Position numbers and translations under genes: made by a program
Part shown: one piece after another, positions 1 through 7,930 of the stretch
Position numbering within the stretch: position 1 is the first letter of the stretch
Layout: the number at the start of each line of letters is the position of its first letter
Notes under the pieces: generated by a model
What the model was told of the DNA's origin: nothing
What the model saw: the letters and a program-made list of their open reading frames with translations, nothing else
Database searches by the model: none
Assembly: GCA_013391845.1 (NCBI GenBank)
Contig: CP058414.1
Coordinates: 1,474,501-1,538,500, forward strand
Reading direction: 5' to 3'
Source: Pseudoalteromonas shioyasakiensis
GTDB lineage: Bacteria > Pseudomonadota > Gammaproteobacteria > Enterobacterales > Alteromonadaceae
DNA length: 64,000 nucleotides

Positions 1-1
1 A

Positions 2-511
2 GTCTCAGCTGATCGAATATTTGTATCAGGCCAAGGCAACTATAAGTTAAATGTGAAAAATGAGTCGTTTTTCATTTATGGTGACTACGAGCGAGATAAA
101 TTTAGTGGTCTTGAGTTTAAGAGCACAGTAGCGACTGGTTACGGTAATCGCATTTATCAAGGCAGTAAGAATAAAGTCGATATCGATGTTGGCCCTGGTT
201 TATATCGATCGGTGGCTGATCAAGATACGGCTACAGAAGAAGATCAAACAAAAACGGGTTATCTACTTCGTTTAGCGCTGCAGTGGGAGCGTACGGTCTC
301 TGCGCGAACTCGCTTTAATCAAGACGTTAGTTATGAGCAATCGTTGTCAGGGTTAAACTCGCGTTTAAAATCAGAAACCTCATTGATCAGCAAAATCATG
401 GGTGATGTTTCACTCAAATTTACCTATATGTATCGCTATAACTCAAAACCAGAGGAAGATAAGCTTAAGTACGATTCTGAGCTGAGTGCGACCTTTGTTT
501 ATAGCTTTTAA
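2..511 (+). CDS. DUF481-family outer-membrane protein, 5' end outside the window
   Basis: The reading frame is open from base 2 and has no start in the window, so this is the C-terminal part (about 169 residues) of a longer gene. The GTG at 53 is internal, because the frame continues upstream with coding-like sequence. The residues alternate polar and hydrophobic in beta-hairpin fashion (YGDYERDKFSG, VATGYGNRIYQ, VGPGLYR) and end in FVYSF, a terminal aromatic typical of outer-membrane barrels. This pattern resembles the DUF481/YdiY 'salt-induced outer membrane protein' family. The precise role is unknown. The next gene starts 14 bases after the stop. Confidence 0.75.
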   Translation, partial: VSADRIFVSGQGNYKLNVKNESFFIYGDYERDKFSGLEFKSTVATGYGNRIYQGSKNKVDIDVGPGLYRSVADQDTATEEDQTKTGYLLRLALQWERTVSARTRFNQDVSYEQSLSGLNSRLKSETSLISKIMGDVSLKFTYMYRYNSKPEEDKLKYDSELSATFVYSF

Positions 512-525
512 GAGAATACCTCACT

Positions 526-996
526 ATGTATCAACATAAGCAGTACGCTATTTTTATTTTTGTTATATTAGGCTGGATTGGCGGCTTCATCGCCTTAGCT
601 TGGAATTTAATTGGTGCAGATATTCCGCTCATGGTGTTTAGCGCTATTTTGGTGCTGGTGGCCTTTTTATTCCATGGTTTAACCATCAAGGTCAACGATA
701 AAACCGTAAGCTGGGCATTTGGACCTGGTGTATTTGGTAAAACAGTAGCTTTTGATGAGATTGAGTCTGTTCGAGCGGTAAGTAACTCATTTCGACATGG
801 CATAGGCCTTCGTATTACTCATGATGGTTGGGTTTATAGTGTATCAGGATTCAGTGCTGTAGAACTGGCAATGAAAGACGGTACTCACTATCGCTTAGGA
901 ACCAACGACCAAGATGGTTTACTTGCTGCACTTAAATTGCATATTACTGAAGCTGTACCAGAAATTAGCAAAGAGGCTACGTCAGAAGCAGAGTAA
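526..996 (+). CDS. Small membrane protein with bacterial PH-like domain
   Basis: A 156-residue protein not recognised as a named gene. Residues about 8-28 and 33-52 are two hydrophobic segments separated by a short loop, so it is an inner-membrane hairpin. The rest is a soluble beta-rich domain (LTIKVNDKTVSWAFGPG, then FDEIESVRAV and LAMKDGTHYRLGT), the organisation of bPH/YdbT-like photoreceptor-independent PH domains in bacteria. It follows the DUF481 gene by 14 bases and is probably co-transcribed with it. A strong terminator lies 24 bases downstream. Fold assignment is by pattern only. Confidence 0.6.
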   Translation: MYQHKQYAIFIFVILGWIGGFIALAWNLIGADIPLMVFSAILVLVAFLFHGLTIKVNDKTVSWAFGPGVFGKTVAFDEIESVRAVSNSFRHGIGLRITHDGWVYSVSGFSAVELAMKDGTHYRLGTNDQDGLLAALKLHITEAVPEISKEATSEAE

Positions 997-1020
997 ATGA
1001 TCAGCTATTTGACAGCAGTA

Positions 1021-1065
1021 TATAGACATAAAAAAAGCGCCATAGGCGCTTTTTTTATGTCTATA
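1021..1065. terminator. Bidirectional intrinsic terminator, 21-bp perfect stem
   Basis: Arms 1021-1041 and 1045-1065 are perfectly complementary around a 3-base loop (ATA). The GC core GCGCC/GGCGC is flanked by seven A on the left and seven T on the right, so it can terminate from either side. It sits between the convergent PH-like gene and slyD. Confidence 0.9.
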
Positions 1066-1067
1066 TT

Positions 1068-1559
1068 TTAATGGCTGTGACCACAACCACCTTCACCGTG
1101 CACATGACCATGTGCTAACTCTTCTTCAGTTGCATCGCGTACTTCAAGTACTTCAACATCAAAATGTAGCGTAATACCTGAAAGAGGGTGGTTACCATCT
1201 ACAATGACGTCTTCGTCTTGAATTTCGATGATCATCACTGATTGGTCGCCAGCATCTGTCGTAGCGCGGAACTGCATACCAACTTCAATTTCCATACCTT
1301 CAAACATTGATTTTGGTACTGCTTGCATTAGGTCATCGTGACGCTCACCATAGCCTTGCTCTGGTTCAACGGTTACGCTGAATGTGTCGCCTGCTTCTTT
1401 ACCTAATAGCGCATTTTCGAGGCCTGGAATTAAGTAACCTGTGCCAACGATGAACACTAGTGGCTCACCATCGAAAGAGTTGTCGATGGTGTTTTTGTTA
1501 TTATCCAATACTGAATAATGCATTTTTACCACTTTGTTTGCTGCTACGATCATAGTCAT
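1068..1559 (-). CDS. slyD: FKBP-type peptidyl-prolyl isomerase SlyD
   Basis: Cytoplasmic prolyl isomerase and chaperone; in E. coli the family also handles nickel. The 163 residues show the FKBP core with the insert-in-flap region (EPEQGYGERHDDLMQAV, residues about 66-82) and the conserved GNHPLSG near residue 123. The tail (HGHVHGEGGCGHSH) is rich in His and has one Cys, a short version of the SlyD metal-binding tail. ATG at 1559 is the start used here; a second ATG two codons later is equally possible. It is transcribed away from ygfZ's stop with a 6-base gap, so ygfZ-slyD may be one transcript. Confidence 0.92.
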   Translation of the reverse strand: MTMIVAANKVVKMHYSVLDNNKNTIDNSFDGEPLVFIVGTGYLIPGLENALLGKEAGDTFSVTVEPEQGYGERHDDLMQAVPKSMFEGMEIEVGMQFRATTDAGDQSVMIIEIQDEDVIVDGNHPLSGITLHFDVEVLEVRDATEEELAHGHVHGEGGCGHSH

Positions 1560-1565
1560 TCCTAT

Positions 1566-2477
1566 TTATTCATCTTCGAGAGAGTAAGGCAGAGCTTGAA
1601 TTGATAACTCTACCTGAGGGAGGTGTTTTGCCCGCAAAATTTGGCCTGCTTCATTATCGTTAGGAAGCACAACCAGACCCATTAAGGTTTGCGTTTGTTG
1701 ATTATAACTTTGGCTGATAAGCTTGCCGGCACGGCGCCAGTTTTCGCCCATTTGTGTTTCAAGCTCAAGCTCATCAAGTAAGCCTTCAGCTTTGCCTGAC
1801 ACGATATACATAGCACGTTTATTTTTGCCTAGGTATTTCATACGGGCTACGGTTTCTTGCCCTGTGTAGCAGCCTTTTCTGAAACTGATACCACCGAGCG
1901 CTTGCAAGTTAACCATTTGCGGTACGTATTCACCAATAGCATCGCTATTTAATGATGGCTCACCAGCAGCAATAGCTGCTTGTTGCCATGGAGCGTCATC
2001 TTCAAGCGCTATTACGTTATCAGGTAAGCTAAACTCATCATTGACCATAAGTAATACGCGGTTATTTGCAAGCTTGAGGGCTTTACCGTCAGCAAAATCG
2101 ACTGCGTTATGCTCATCATCAAAAGTAATTGCTAAGGTTTCTAAAGCCGCTGTTAGGTCATCACCTAATAAGCCAATTAGCTGTTTTTCAGATTGCTGAA
2201 TTTCTACTTGCGAAAATACAGCATATTTTTTTAACTCGACTAGAGATTGTTCTACCTCAGGCTTTGAACCTGCCAGGTAATAGCTGTCAAGGTGAGAAAA
2301 CAACCTAAACACACCCCAAAGCTTGCCTTTTGCATTACAGTGGCCAGCCCAAAGGAAGTTGTCATTGCTTAACTTGTTGATATCTTGCGTGATTTGTCCG
2401 TGAAGGTAAGATAACTTATCTTTGCCTGTCAGGCTGATAAGTGAATAAGATAAAGGACATGCGTAAACAGTCGACAT
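1566..2477 (-). CDS. ygfZ: Folate-binding protein YgfZ (Fe-S cluster assembly/repair)
   Basis: Related to the glycine-cleavage T-protein; in E. coli YgfZ uses tetrahydrofolate to maintain certain Fe-S enzymes such as MiaB. The diagnostic KGCYTGQE motif with its essential Cys lies at residues about 201-208, and the N-terminal LSYLHGQITQD is typical. The length of 303 is close to the usual 320-330. It is divergent from sdhE, which is the same neighbourhood (ygfZ / sdhE-ygfX) as in enterobacteria. The start ATG at 2477 gives MSTVYACPL, a normal family N-terminus. Confidence 0.94.
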   Translation of the reverse strand: MSTVYACPLSYSLISLTGKDKLSYLHGQITQDINKLSNDNFLWAGHCNAKGKLWGVFRLFSHLDSYYLAGSKPEVEQSLVELKKYAVFSQVEIQQSEKQLIGLLGDDLTAALETLAITFDDEHNAVDFADGKALKLANNRVLLMVNDEFSLPDNVIALEDDAPWQQAAIAAGEPSLNSDAIGEYVPQMVNLQALGGISFRKGCYTGQETVARMKYLGKNKRAMYIVSGKAEGLLDELELETQMGENWRRAGKLISQSYNQQTQTLMGLVVLPNDNEAGQILRAKHLPQVELSIQALPYSLEDE

Positions 2478-2597
2478 AAAAACCTTCTTTACGATATGAG
2501 TGAGCGCTAATGATAACTTAGTTAGGGTAGCAATTTAAATAGCTGTTTATTCGATAGCAATTTGGTAAACTGCAGACAAATAAGTACGAGGTTTAAA

Positions 2598-2849
2598 ATG
2601 ACTGAAATTCACAGTAAAGAACGTATTCGTTGGGCATGCCGTCGCGGTATGTTAGAACTAGATGTTTTATTTATGCCATTCGTTGAAGAAGCGTTTGACT
2701 CACTATCAAAAGAACAGCAAGCTGTTTTTCAACGCTTACTTGAGTGCGATGATCCTGATTTATTCGCATGGTTTATGGGTCACGAAGAGTGTAAGGACCC
2801 AGAGTTAAACGGTATGGTCGCGTTAATTTTAGACCGAGTTCGTGTATAG
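2598..2849 (+). CDS. sdhE: Succinate dehydrogenase flavinylation factor SdhE
   Basis: Small cytoplasmic protein (83 residues) needed for covalent FAD attachment to SdhA and FrdA. The signature RRGMLELD is at residues about 12-19, followed by DPDLFAWFMGH. The frame opens farther upstream at a TTG (2562), but the ATG at 2598 gives the family-standard MTEIHSKERIRW start and has a GAGG-like site at 2588-2591. The stop overlaps the GTG start of ygfX by eight bases, and a terminator hairpin begins 25 bases after the stop. Confidence 0.93.
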   Translation: MTEIHSKERIRWACRRGMLELDVLFMPFVEEAFDSLSKEQQAVFQRLLECDDPDLFAWFMGHEECKDPELNGMVALILDRVRV

Positions 2850-3249
2850 ATTTACCGTTACAAATAACACCACAGACCACAAACCCTTTGTGGTCTTTTT
2901 TTGCTTGATAGCCATCATATTATGCTTTGCTTACCAGCATGTTATTGCTCAGCTTTTGGCGTGTTTAGCTTGTCTTTTTCTAGCCATTCTGTGTTTTAAA
3001 AAAGCCCAACATGCGCAGCCTGAAAATGGCGTTATTATTTTAGAGCAAGCAGAGCTTAGGTTCGTGAACGACAATCTTAAAATTCAAGGCCAGATAATGG
3101 CTAAAAGTTATGTGTTTGCTAATTTTGTAGTGCTAAGGCTGGCGGGGTTTTATAAATCACACTGGCTGATAATTAATGCAGCCAGTGTTGATGAAATGAG
3201 TTATTCGCGGTTAAAGCGTGCGATTATTGCAGTGCAGCAACCGTCTTAG
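2842..3249 (+). CDS. ygfX: YgfX-like membrane protein (SdhE partner)
   Basis: A 135-residue protein beginning at GTG 2842 inside the sdhE stop region. Two hydrophobic segments (about 16-33 and 35-50) are followed by a soluble domain ending [24 protein letters not shown]. This ending parallels the E. coli YgfX C-terminus (LWLAADSMDEAEWRDLRRIL). YgfX is an inner-membrane protein always paired with sdhE and reported to affect cell division proteins. Codons 11-20 encode a perfect intrinsic-terminator hairpin. The 3' end overlaps nadB by 26 bases on the opposite strand. The start is the least certain part. Confidence 0.75.
   Translation: MYRFTVTNNTTDHKPFVVFFCLIAIILCFAYQHVIAQLLACLACLFLAILCFKKAQHAQPENGVIILEQAELRFVNDNLKIQGQIMAKSYVFANFVVLRLAGFYKSHWLIINAASVDEMSYSRLKRAIIAVQQPS
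2874..2902 (+). terminator. Intrinsic terminator after sdhE, inside ygfX coding sequence
   Basis: Arms 2874-2883 (AGACCACAAA) and 2887-2896 (TTTGTGGTCT) form a perfect 10-bp stem with a CCC loop, followed at once by a T run to 2902. It starts 25 bases after the sdhE stop but lies in codons 11-20 of the overlapping ygfX frame. Confidence 0.85.
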
Positions 3250-4846
3250 GGGTTAAAATTGTTGGTGAGGGATTCTCGTTTTGCTCAGGATAATCAATAG
3301 TGTAATGAAGGCCACGGCTTTCTTTGCGCTCAAGTGCGCTGCGAATAATAAGCTCTGCGACCTGCACTAAGTTTCGAAGTTCTAACAAATTATTTGTAAC
3401 CCTAAAGTTAGCGTAGTAATCATGAATTTCTTGCTGTAGTAACTCTACTCGGTGAAGCGCGCGCTCTAAGCGTTTTGTAGAACGGACAATACCGACGTAA
3501 TCCCACATAAATAATCTTAGCTCATGCCAATTATGGGTAATAACAATTTCTTCGTCTGAGTTAGTTACACGACTTTCATCCCATAGTGGTAAAGCTTCAA
3601 GGGCTGGGCTTGAATCTATTTTGCTTAAAATATCCTTTGCGGCAGCATGAGCAAATACAATACATTCAAGTAGTGAGTTACTGGCCATGCGATTAGCACC
3701 ATGTAAGCCTGTGTAAGCTACTTCGCCAACCGCATAAAGGTTGTCTAAATCTGTGCGGCCATTGAAGTCGGTCATAACACCACCGCAGGTATAGTGTGCA
3801 GCGGGTACTACCGGAATGGCTTCTTTGGTAATGTCGAGACCAACACTTAAGCATTTTGCGTAGATAGTCGGGAAATGCTCAATGATAAAATCTTTTTCTT
3901 TATGACTAATATCAAGGTATACACAGTTCGCGCCAAGGCGTTTCATTTCAAAATCGATAGCGCGAGCAACGATATCGCGAGGAGCAAGTTCTCCGCGTTC
4001 GTCAAAATCTTTCATAAAGCGGGTGCCGTCAGGGCGTTTTAAGTAAGCTCCCTCACCTCGCATTGCTTCTGTGATTAAAAAGTTTTGCAGTTCTGGGTGA
4101 TATAAACTAGTTGGGTGGAATTGATTAAACTCCATATTAGCGACACGACACCCAGCGCGCCATGCCATAGCGATACCATCACCACTGGATACATCAGGGT
4201 TAGAGGTATATAAGTACACTTTACTTGCACCACCTGTTGCAAGTGAAACGAACTTTGCTTTAATTGTTTCAACTTTTTTATCGACACAGTTCCAAACATA
4301 TAAGCCATGAACATGTTTGCCTTTTTTAGCTAGGCTTTTATCAGTGATTAAATCAATGGCATTGTAGTTTTCTAATAGGGTGATATTAGGGTGTGCTTGA
4401 ACTTGGCTAATTAAGGTCGTTTGTACTGCACGACCTGTAGCATCAGCAGCATGTAATATGCGACGATGACTGTGACCGCCTTCGCGGGTTAAATGGAAAC
4501 GTTCTTTACCTTTTGAATCAAATTCCATATCAAAAGGCACGCCTTGTTCAATGAGCCACTTTAAACACTTTTTAGCATTGCTAGCGGTGTAGTGGACTGC
4601 GTCGCGGTCACATAATCCGCCACCTGCATCCAACGTGTCTTCAACATGAGATTCAATGCTGTCATTCTTTTTGTCAAATACTGCTGCAATACCACCTTGA
4701 GCATATAAGGTAGAACCTTCGGTTAACGCTCCTTTACTAAGTACTGTCACTTTACAGTGATTAGCTAGAGATAAAGCAAGAGAAAGGCCAGCGGCGCCGC
4801 TGCCAATGATAGCGACATCAGTAATGTGATGTTTATTTTGGTTCAT
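3224..4846 (-). CDS. nadB: L-aspartate oxidase NadB
   Basis: FAD enzyme oxidising L-aspartate to iminoaspartate, the first step of de novo NAD synthesis with NadA. The FAD-binding GSGAAG lies at residues 15-20, with the conserved [12 protein letters not shown] around 45-57, [18 protein letters not shown] and [16 protein letters not shown]. The 540 residues match the family (about 540). It is convergent with ygfX, the two 3' ends overlapping by 26 bases. A 128-bp inverted-repeat element lies upstream, between nadB and rpoE. NadB and rpoE are divergent neighbours in many gammaproteobacteria, including E. coli. Confidence 0.96.
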   Translation of the reverse strand: MNQNKHHITDVAIIGSGAAGLSLALSLANHCKVTVLSKGALTEGSTLYAQGGIAAVFDKKNDSIESHVEDTLDAGGGLCDRDAVHYTASNAKKCLKWLIEQGVPFDMEFDSKGKERFHLTREGGHSHRRILHAADATGRAVQTTLISQVQAHPNITLLENYNAIDLITDKSLAKKGKHVHGLYVWNCVDKKVETIKAKFVSLATGGASKVYLYTSNPDVSSGDGIAMAWRAGCRVANMEFNQFHPTSLYHPELQNFLITEAMRGEGAYLKRPDGTRFMKDFDERGELAPRDIVARAIDFEMKRLGANCVYLDISHKEKDFIIEHFPTIYAKCLSVGLDITKEAIPVVPAAHYTCGGVMTDFNGRTDLDNLYAVGEVAYTGLHGANRMASNSLLECIVFAHAAAKDILSKIDSSPALEALPLWDESRVTNSDEEIVITHNWHELRLFMWDYVGIVRSTKRLERALHRVELLQQEIHDYYANFRVTNNLLELRNLVQVAELIIRSALERKESRGLHYTIDYPEQNENPSPTILTPKTVAALQ

Positions 4847-4970
4847 GTCTGTGGTCTTTGCGGTTACAATGCTCGGCTAGTAGTGCCAAAAGTTTGAGCA
4901 AATAAATTTTTATGTGGTATACGTATATGTACCATATTTGCTTTAACACTATTAGTCATTTTAATACGTT

Positions 4971-5098
4971 ATACCAATCTTATTAGTTTTATCGTCACAT
5001 AAACAGTTTATTGTTAACTGTTTTGAATTGTGAATTTAATATAGATAACCGTTGATTTTTAGGCAGTTATTAGGATTTCCGTGTAATAAGATTGGTAT
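4971..5098. repeat. 128-bp element with 15-bp perfect terminal inverted repeats (MITE-like)
   Basis: ATACCAATCTTATTA at 4971-4985 is perfectly inverted at 5084-5098. The interior has no reading frame and holds a small inverted repeat (AACAGTT ... AACTGTT). No convincing target-site duplication is visible. It occupies the nadB-rpoE intergenic space just upstream of the sigma-E promoter. Confidence 0.7.
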
Positions 5099-5144
5099 GA
5101 CTCAATTTATTTGCGTGCTATTTTATAAAAAAATCATTTTAAAC

Positions 5145-5173
5145 TGAACTTTTATATTCATGGTGCAGTCAGA
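5145..5173 (+). promoter_or_regulatory. Predicted sigma-E promoter of rpoE
   Basis: TGAACTT at 5145-5151 and GTCAGA at 5168-5173 are separated by 16 bases, matching the RpoE consensus GGAACTT-N15/16-GTCnnA. Sigma-E genes are normally autoregulated, so position and sequence agree. Predicted transcription start is near 5179. Confidence 0.75.
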
Positions 5174-5239
5174 GTTTGTGTAAACAATGGCGAGTATATG
5201 AATAGCAAGCAAGAATCAAACAGAGGAGTACCGGCTCGA

Positions 5240-5821
5240 ATGAGCGAGCAGGATTTGGATTTAGCGCTAGTTAAAAGGGTCCAGCAAGGAGATAAAAACG
5301 CCTTCAACCTATTAGTTAGAAAATATCAGAATAAAATTGCAGGTTTGATTTCACGTTATGTATCAAACCAAGGTGATGTTGCTGATGTCGCACAAGAAGC
5401 CTTTATTAAAGCCTACCGTGCATTGCCTAACTTTAGAGGGGATAGCGCCTTTTATACTTGGTTATACCGTATCGCCGTAAATTGTGCTAAAAATTACTTA
5501 GTTGCTCAGGGCCGTAAGCCCCCAGCTAACGATGTTGATGCCGAAGAGGCAGAGTTTTATGACAGTGCTGATGCTATGCGTTCAAACGCATCGCCAGAAA
5601 ACCTGTTATTAAGTGACGAAGTACGTGCTGTAATTTTTAATACGATTGATAGTTTGCCTGAAGATCTTAAAACCGCGATTACCCTTCGTGAAATTGAAGG
5701 TATGAGCTATGAAGAAATAGCCGTGGTTATGGATTGTCCTGTGGGAACGGTACGTTCACGTATTTTCCGTGCCCGTGAGGCGATTGATAATAAATTGAAT
5801 CCATTAATAGGTGAGTCTTAG
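5240..5821 (+). CDS. rpoE: RNA polymerase sigma-E factor (envelope stress)
   Basis: ECF sigma factor directing the envelope-stress response. Region 2 (DVAQEAFIKAYRALPNFRGDS and the following WLYRIAVN) and region 4 (MSYEEIAVVMDCPVGTVRSR) are clear. The frame also opens at ATG 5198, adding 14 residues. The ATG at 5240 gives MSEQDLDLALVKRVQ, the normal family N-terminus, and has GAGGAG at 5223-5228, although the 11-base spacing is long. If the sigma-E promoter at 5145-5173 is used, both starts remain on the transcript. First gene of rpoE-rseA-rseB-rseC. Confidence 0.95.
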   Translation: MSEQDLDLALVKRVQQGDKNAFNLLVRKYQNKIAGLISRYVSNQGDVADVAQEAFIKAYRALPNFRGDSAFYTWLYRIAVNCAKNYLVAQGRKPPANDVDAEEAEFYDSADAMRSNASPENLLLSDEVRAVIFNTIDSLPEDLKTAITLREIEGMSYEEIAVVMDCPVGTVRSRIFRAREAIDNKLNPLIGES

Positions 5822-5822
5822 T

Positions 5823-6449
5823 ATGACAAAAGCAGACGTTAACAAGTTGGATAATGAGCAGTTATCCGCGTTACTTGACGGCGAGCAGCAATTAACTGAT
5901 CAAGCGATCACAAACGACGATGTGTCTACATTTGGTCGTTACGCAATGATTGGTGATGTAATGCGTGCTGAGGCAAATAATAACGCTTTTAACTTTGACA
6001 TTGCAGATGCAGTGGCTGAAGCACTTGAGCAAGAACCTGTATACGCTGATTTCGCGAATAAAACAACGGTACCAAAAAGCGAAGAAATCGTGGCGGCAAC
6101 AGGCACAGATAACGTAGTAGCATTTAATTGGCGTCGTCCATTTGCCCAAGTGGCAATTGCTGCCAGTGTTGCTATGTTTGCGATTGTGGGCGTACAAACT
6201 TTGCCACAAAACACCGAAGTACCACAAAATGACATTCCAACCTTACAAACAGTACCGTTAACCGGTATGGCTTCTCCGGTAAGTTACTCATCTGAGCAAC
6301 CTGCGTTAGAGAATGCTCAGCAAGGTTTACGTGAATTACAACAGCAACGTATTGGTGCATTAGTTCTTGAACATCAACGTCAAGCGCGTGTTGCATATTC
6401 GCTAGAAGAATCGCAAACTGCAGAAAATGCAGAAGAGGAAAAAAACTAA
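5823..6449 (+). CDS. rseA: Anti-sigma-E factor RseA
   Basis: Inner-membrane anti-sigma factor that holds RpoE and is destroyed by DegS/RseP under envelope stress. The N-terminal cytoplasmic domain (NEQLSALLDGE, residues 11-21) is typical. A single membrane segment spans about 107-124, after the RRPFAQ basic cluster, and the periplasmic tail is Gln-rich. The ATG at 5823 is one base after the rpoE stop; a GTG at 5811 would overlap rpoE and is less likely. Length is 208 against 216 in E. coli. Confidence 0.93.
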   Translation: MTKADVNKLDNEQLSALLDGEQQLTDQAITNDDVSTFGRYAMIGDVMRAEANNNAFNFDIADAVAEALEQEPVYADFANKTTVPKSEEIVAATGTDNVVAFNWRRPFAQVAIAASVAMFAIVGVQTLPQNTEVPQNDIPTLQTVPLTGMASPVSYSSEQPALENAQQGLRELQQQRIGALVLEHQRQARVAYSLEESQTAENAEEEKN

Positions 6450-6453
6450 TTAA

Positions 6454-7407
6454 ATGAAAGTTTTTACTTTTATTTTGTCGCTGGTATTAACGGCCCCTGC
6501 CATTGCTAGCGACGAAAATCCCGCCAAAACATTATTACATGATATGGCTACGGCCGTTCATACTCGCAATTTTGATGCATCGTTTGTAGTTGTAAAAGGC
6601 CAAGCGATGGAACCGTATCGATGGTTACATGCAAAACAAAATGATATCGAACTTGAGCATTTAAGTTTGCTTAACGGTGCTGGTCTTGAAATGGTGCGTG
6701 TTGATGATCAAGTTACTTATTTTGAACCGCATTCTGAGCCTTATTCAGTCAAAACAGACTCTATAGCTGGACCTATTCCCGAAGTGCTTTTTAAAGACAT
6801 AGATAGACTAAGTGCTCATTATGACTTTGTTCTTGGCGGAAAAGGTCGTATTGCTGGTCGTTCTGCACAGTTAGTGCGCATCGAATCTAAAGATGAATAC
6901 AAATACAACTATTGGATCTGGCTTGATACAGAGTCTTCGTTGTTACTTAAATCAGCCTATGTAAATCACAAAGGTGAAATGCTAGAGCAATTACAACTAA
7001 CTCATATTAGCGTTACAGAGCAACCTGCGCCGATGTTAGTTGAAATGCAAAACCGTGAGTTTCCTGCTGTGCTTTCAACGAATGATATTGCCAGTGATAG
7101 CGACGGCGCAGCGAATGATTGGAAAATTGGCTGGCTCCCTGATGGCTTTAAGCTGTTAAAATCAGACCGTCATAAACTCGACTTAAACAATGAACTTGCT
7201 GACTATTATTTATATTCAGATGGGTTTGTTGAAGTATCTGTTTTTATTCAAAGACCCTTACCCGGTAAACGTGCAAGTGGTGCTTTAACATCAGGTGCGA
7301 CGACGGTCTATGTTCACAATGGTGGTAGCTTTGATGTATCGGTTGTTGGTAATATCCCAGCTATGACAGCCAAAGCTATAGCAGAGTCGGTAGCGCGACC
7401 TCTTTAA
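6454..7407 (+). CDS. rseB: Periplasmic sigma-E regulator RseB
   Basis: Periplasmic protein that binds RseA and protects it from DegS until it senses mislocalised lipoproteins or LPS. A signal peptide (residues 1-19, ending AIAS) precedes the MucB/RseB N-terminal domain, with WLDTESSLLLKSAYV near 155-169. The C-terminal domain contains the conserved WLPDGFKLLKS. The 317 residues match E. coli RseB (318). It starts 4 bases after rseA, so translation is probably coupled. Confidence 0.93.
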   Translation: MKVFTFILSLVLTAPAIASDENPAKTLLHDMATAVHTRNFDASFVVVKGQAMEPYRWLHAKQNDIELEHLSLLNGAGLEMVRVDDQVTYFEPHSEPYSVKTDSIAGPIPEVLFKDIDRLSAHYDFVLGGKGRIAGRSAQLVRIESKDEYKYNYWIWLDTESSLLLKSAYVNHKGEMLEQLQLTHISVTEQPAPMLVEMQNREFPAVLSTNDIASDSDGAANDWKIGWLPDGFKLLKSDRHKLDLNNELADYYLYSDGFVEVSVFIQRPLPGKRASGALTSGATTVYVHNGGSFDVSVVGNIPAMTAKAIAESVARPL

Positions 7408-7410
7408 ATT

Positions 7411-7860
7411 ATGATTGAACAAACACTCTCTGTCGTGTCAGTTAAAGGCACGACAGCGAATTTAGAAGCAGAGCAAAAGCAAGCTTGCGCAGGCTGTAAT
7501 GGTCGCTGCGGTTCGCAGATCTTTGCTAAGCTGTTCGGAACAGCAAAAAAAACCTTTCCGTATACATTCGAAAAAGAGCTACAGGTAGGGCAAAAAGTAA
7601 CCTTGGCACTCGATGATAGCCACTTGGTCAAACATGCAATGGCTGTTTATATGCTACCACTTTTGTTTAGTTTAGGGTTTGCTTTAATCGCATTTGCGGC
7701 TTTTTCGCTTGCTGAGGGCTGGCAAATTTTAGCAGCCGCCATTGGTGGCTTAACGGGCTATGTGATAGCTAAATCAAGGGTTAAGAGCCTAAAGCATGAT
7801 ATTAAAGTAATAAAAATTCACCCAATTGCTATTCCTTTCACTCAAATAGATGGTGATTAA
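7411..7860 (+). CDS. rseC: RseC/MucC family membrane protein
   Basis: Small inner-membrane protein ending the sigma-E operon; in E. coli RseC is linked to reduction of SoxR by the Rsx complex. Three Cys occur in the cytoplasmic N-terminus (ACAGCNGRC, residues 25-33), a redox-cluster-like motif of the family. Two membrane spans follow at about 77-98 and 104-121. It starts 3 bases after the rseB stop. Length 149 against 159 in E. coli. Confidence 0.92.
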   Translation: MIEQTLSVVSVKGTTANLEAEQKQACAGCNGRCGSQIFAKLFGTAKKTFPYTFEKELQVGQKVTLALDDSHLVKHAMAVYMLPLLFSLGFALIAFAAFSLAEGWQILAAAIGGLTGYVIAKSRVKSLKHDIKVIKIHPIAIPFTQIDGD

Positions 7861-7930
7861 AGCCAATTAAATGTAAAATTGCCGCTTTATACACTTAGTC
7901 CATTTTATATAGAAGTTTAGAATCCAGTTT

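Noticed and set aside
5198..5239. Longer RpoE start at ATG 5198
   Set aside because: It adds a non-conserved N-terminal stretch and has a poorer RBS; the family start corresponds to 5240. It is not fully excluded.
5892..6396. Minus-strand open frames opposite rseA
   Set aside because: They are shadow frames of a clearly coding gene, with no initiation signals or recognisable domains.
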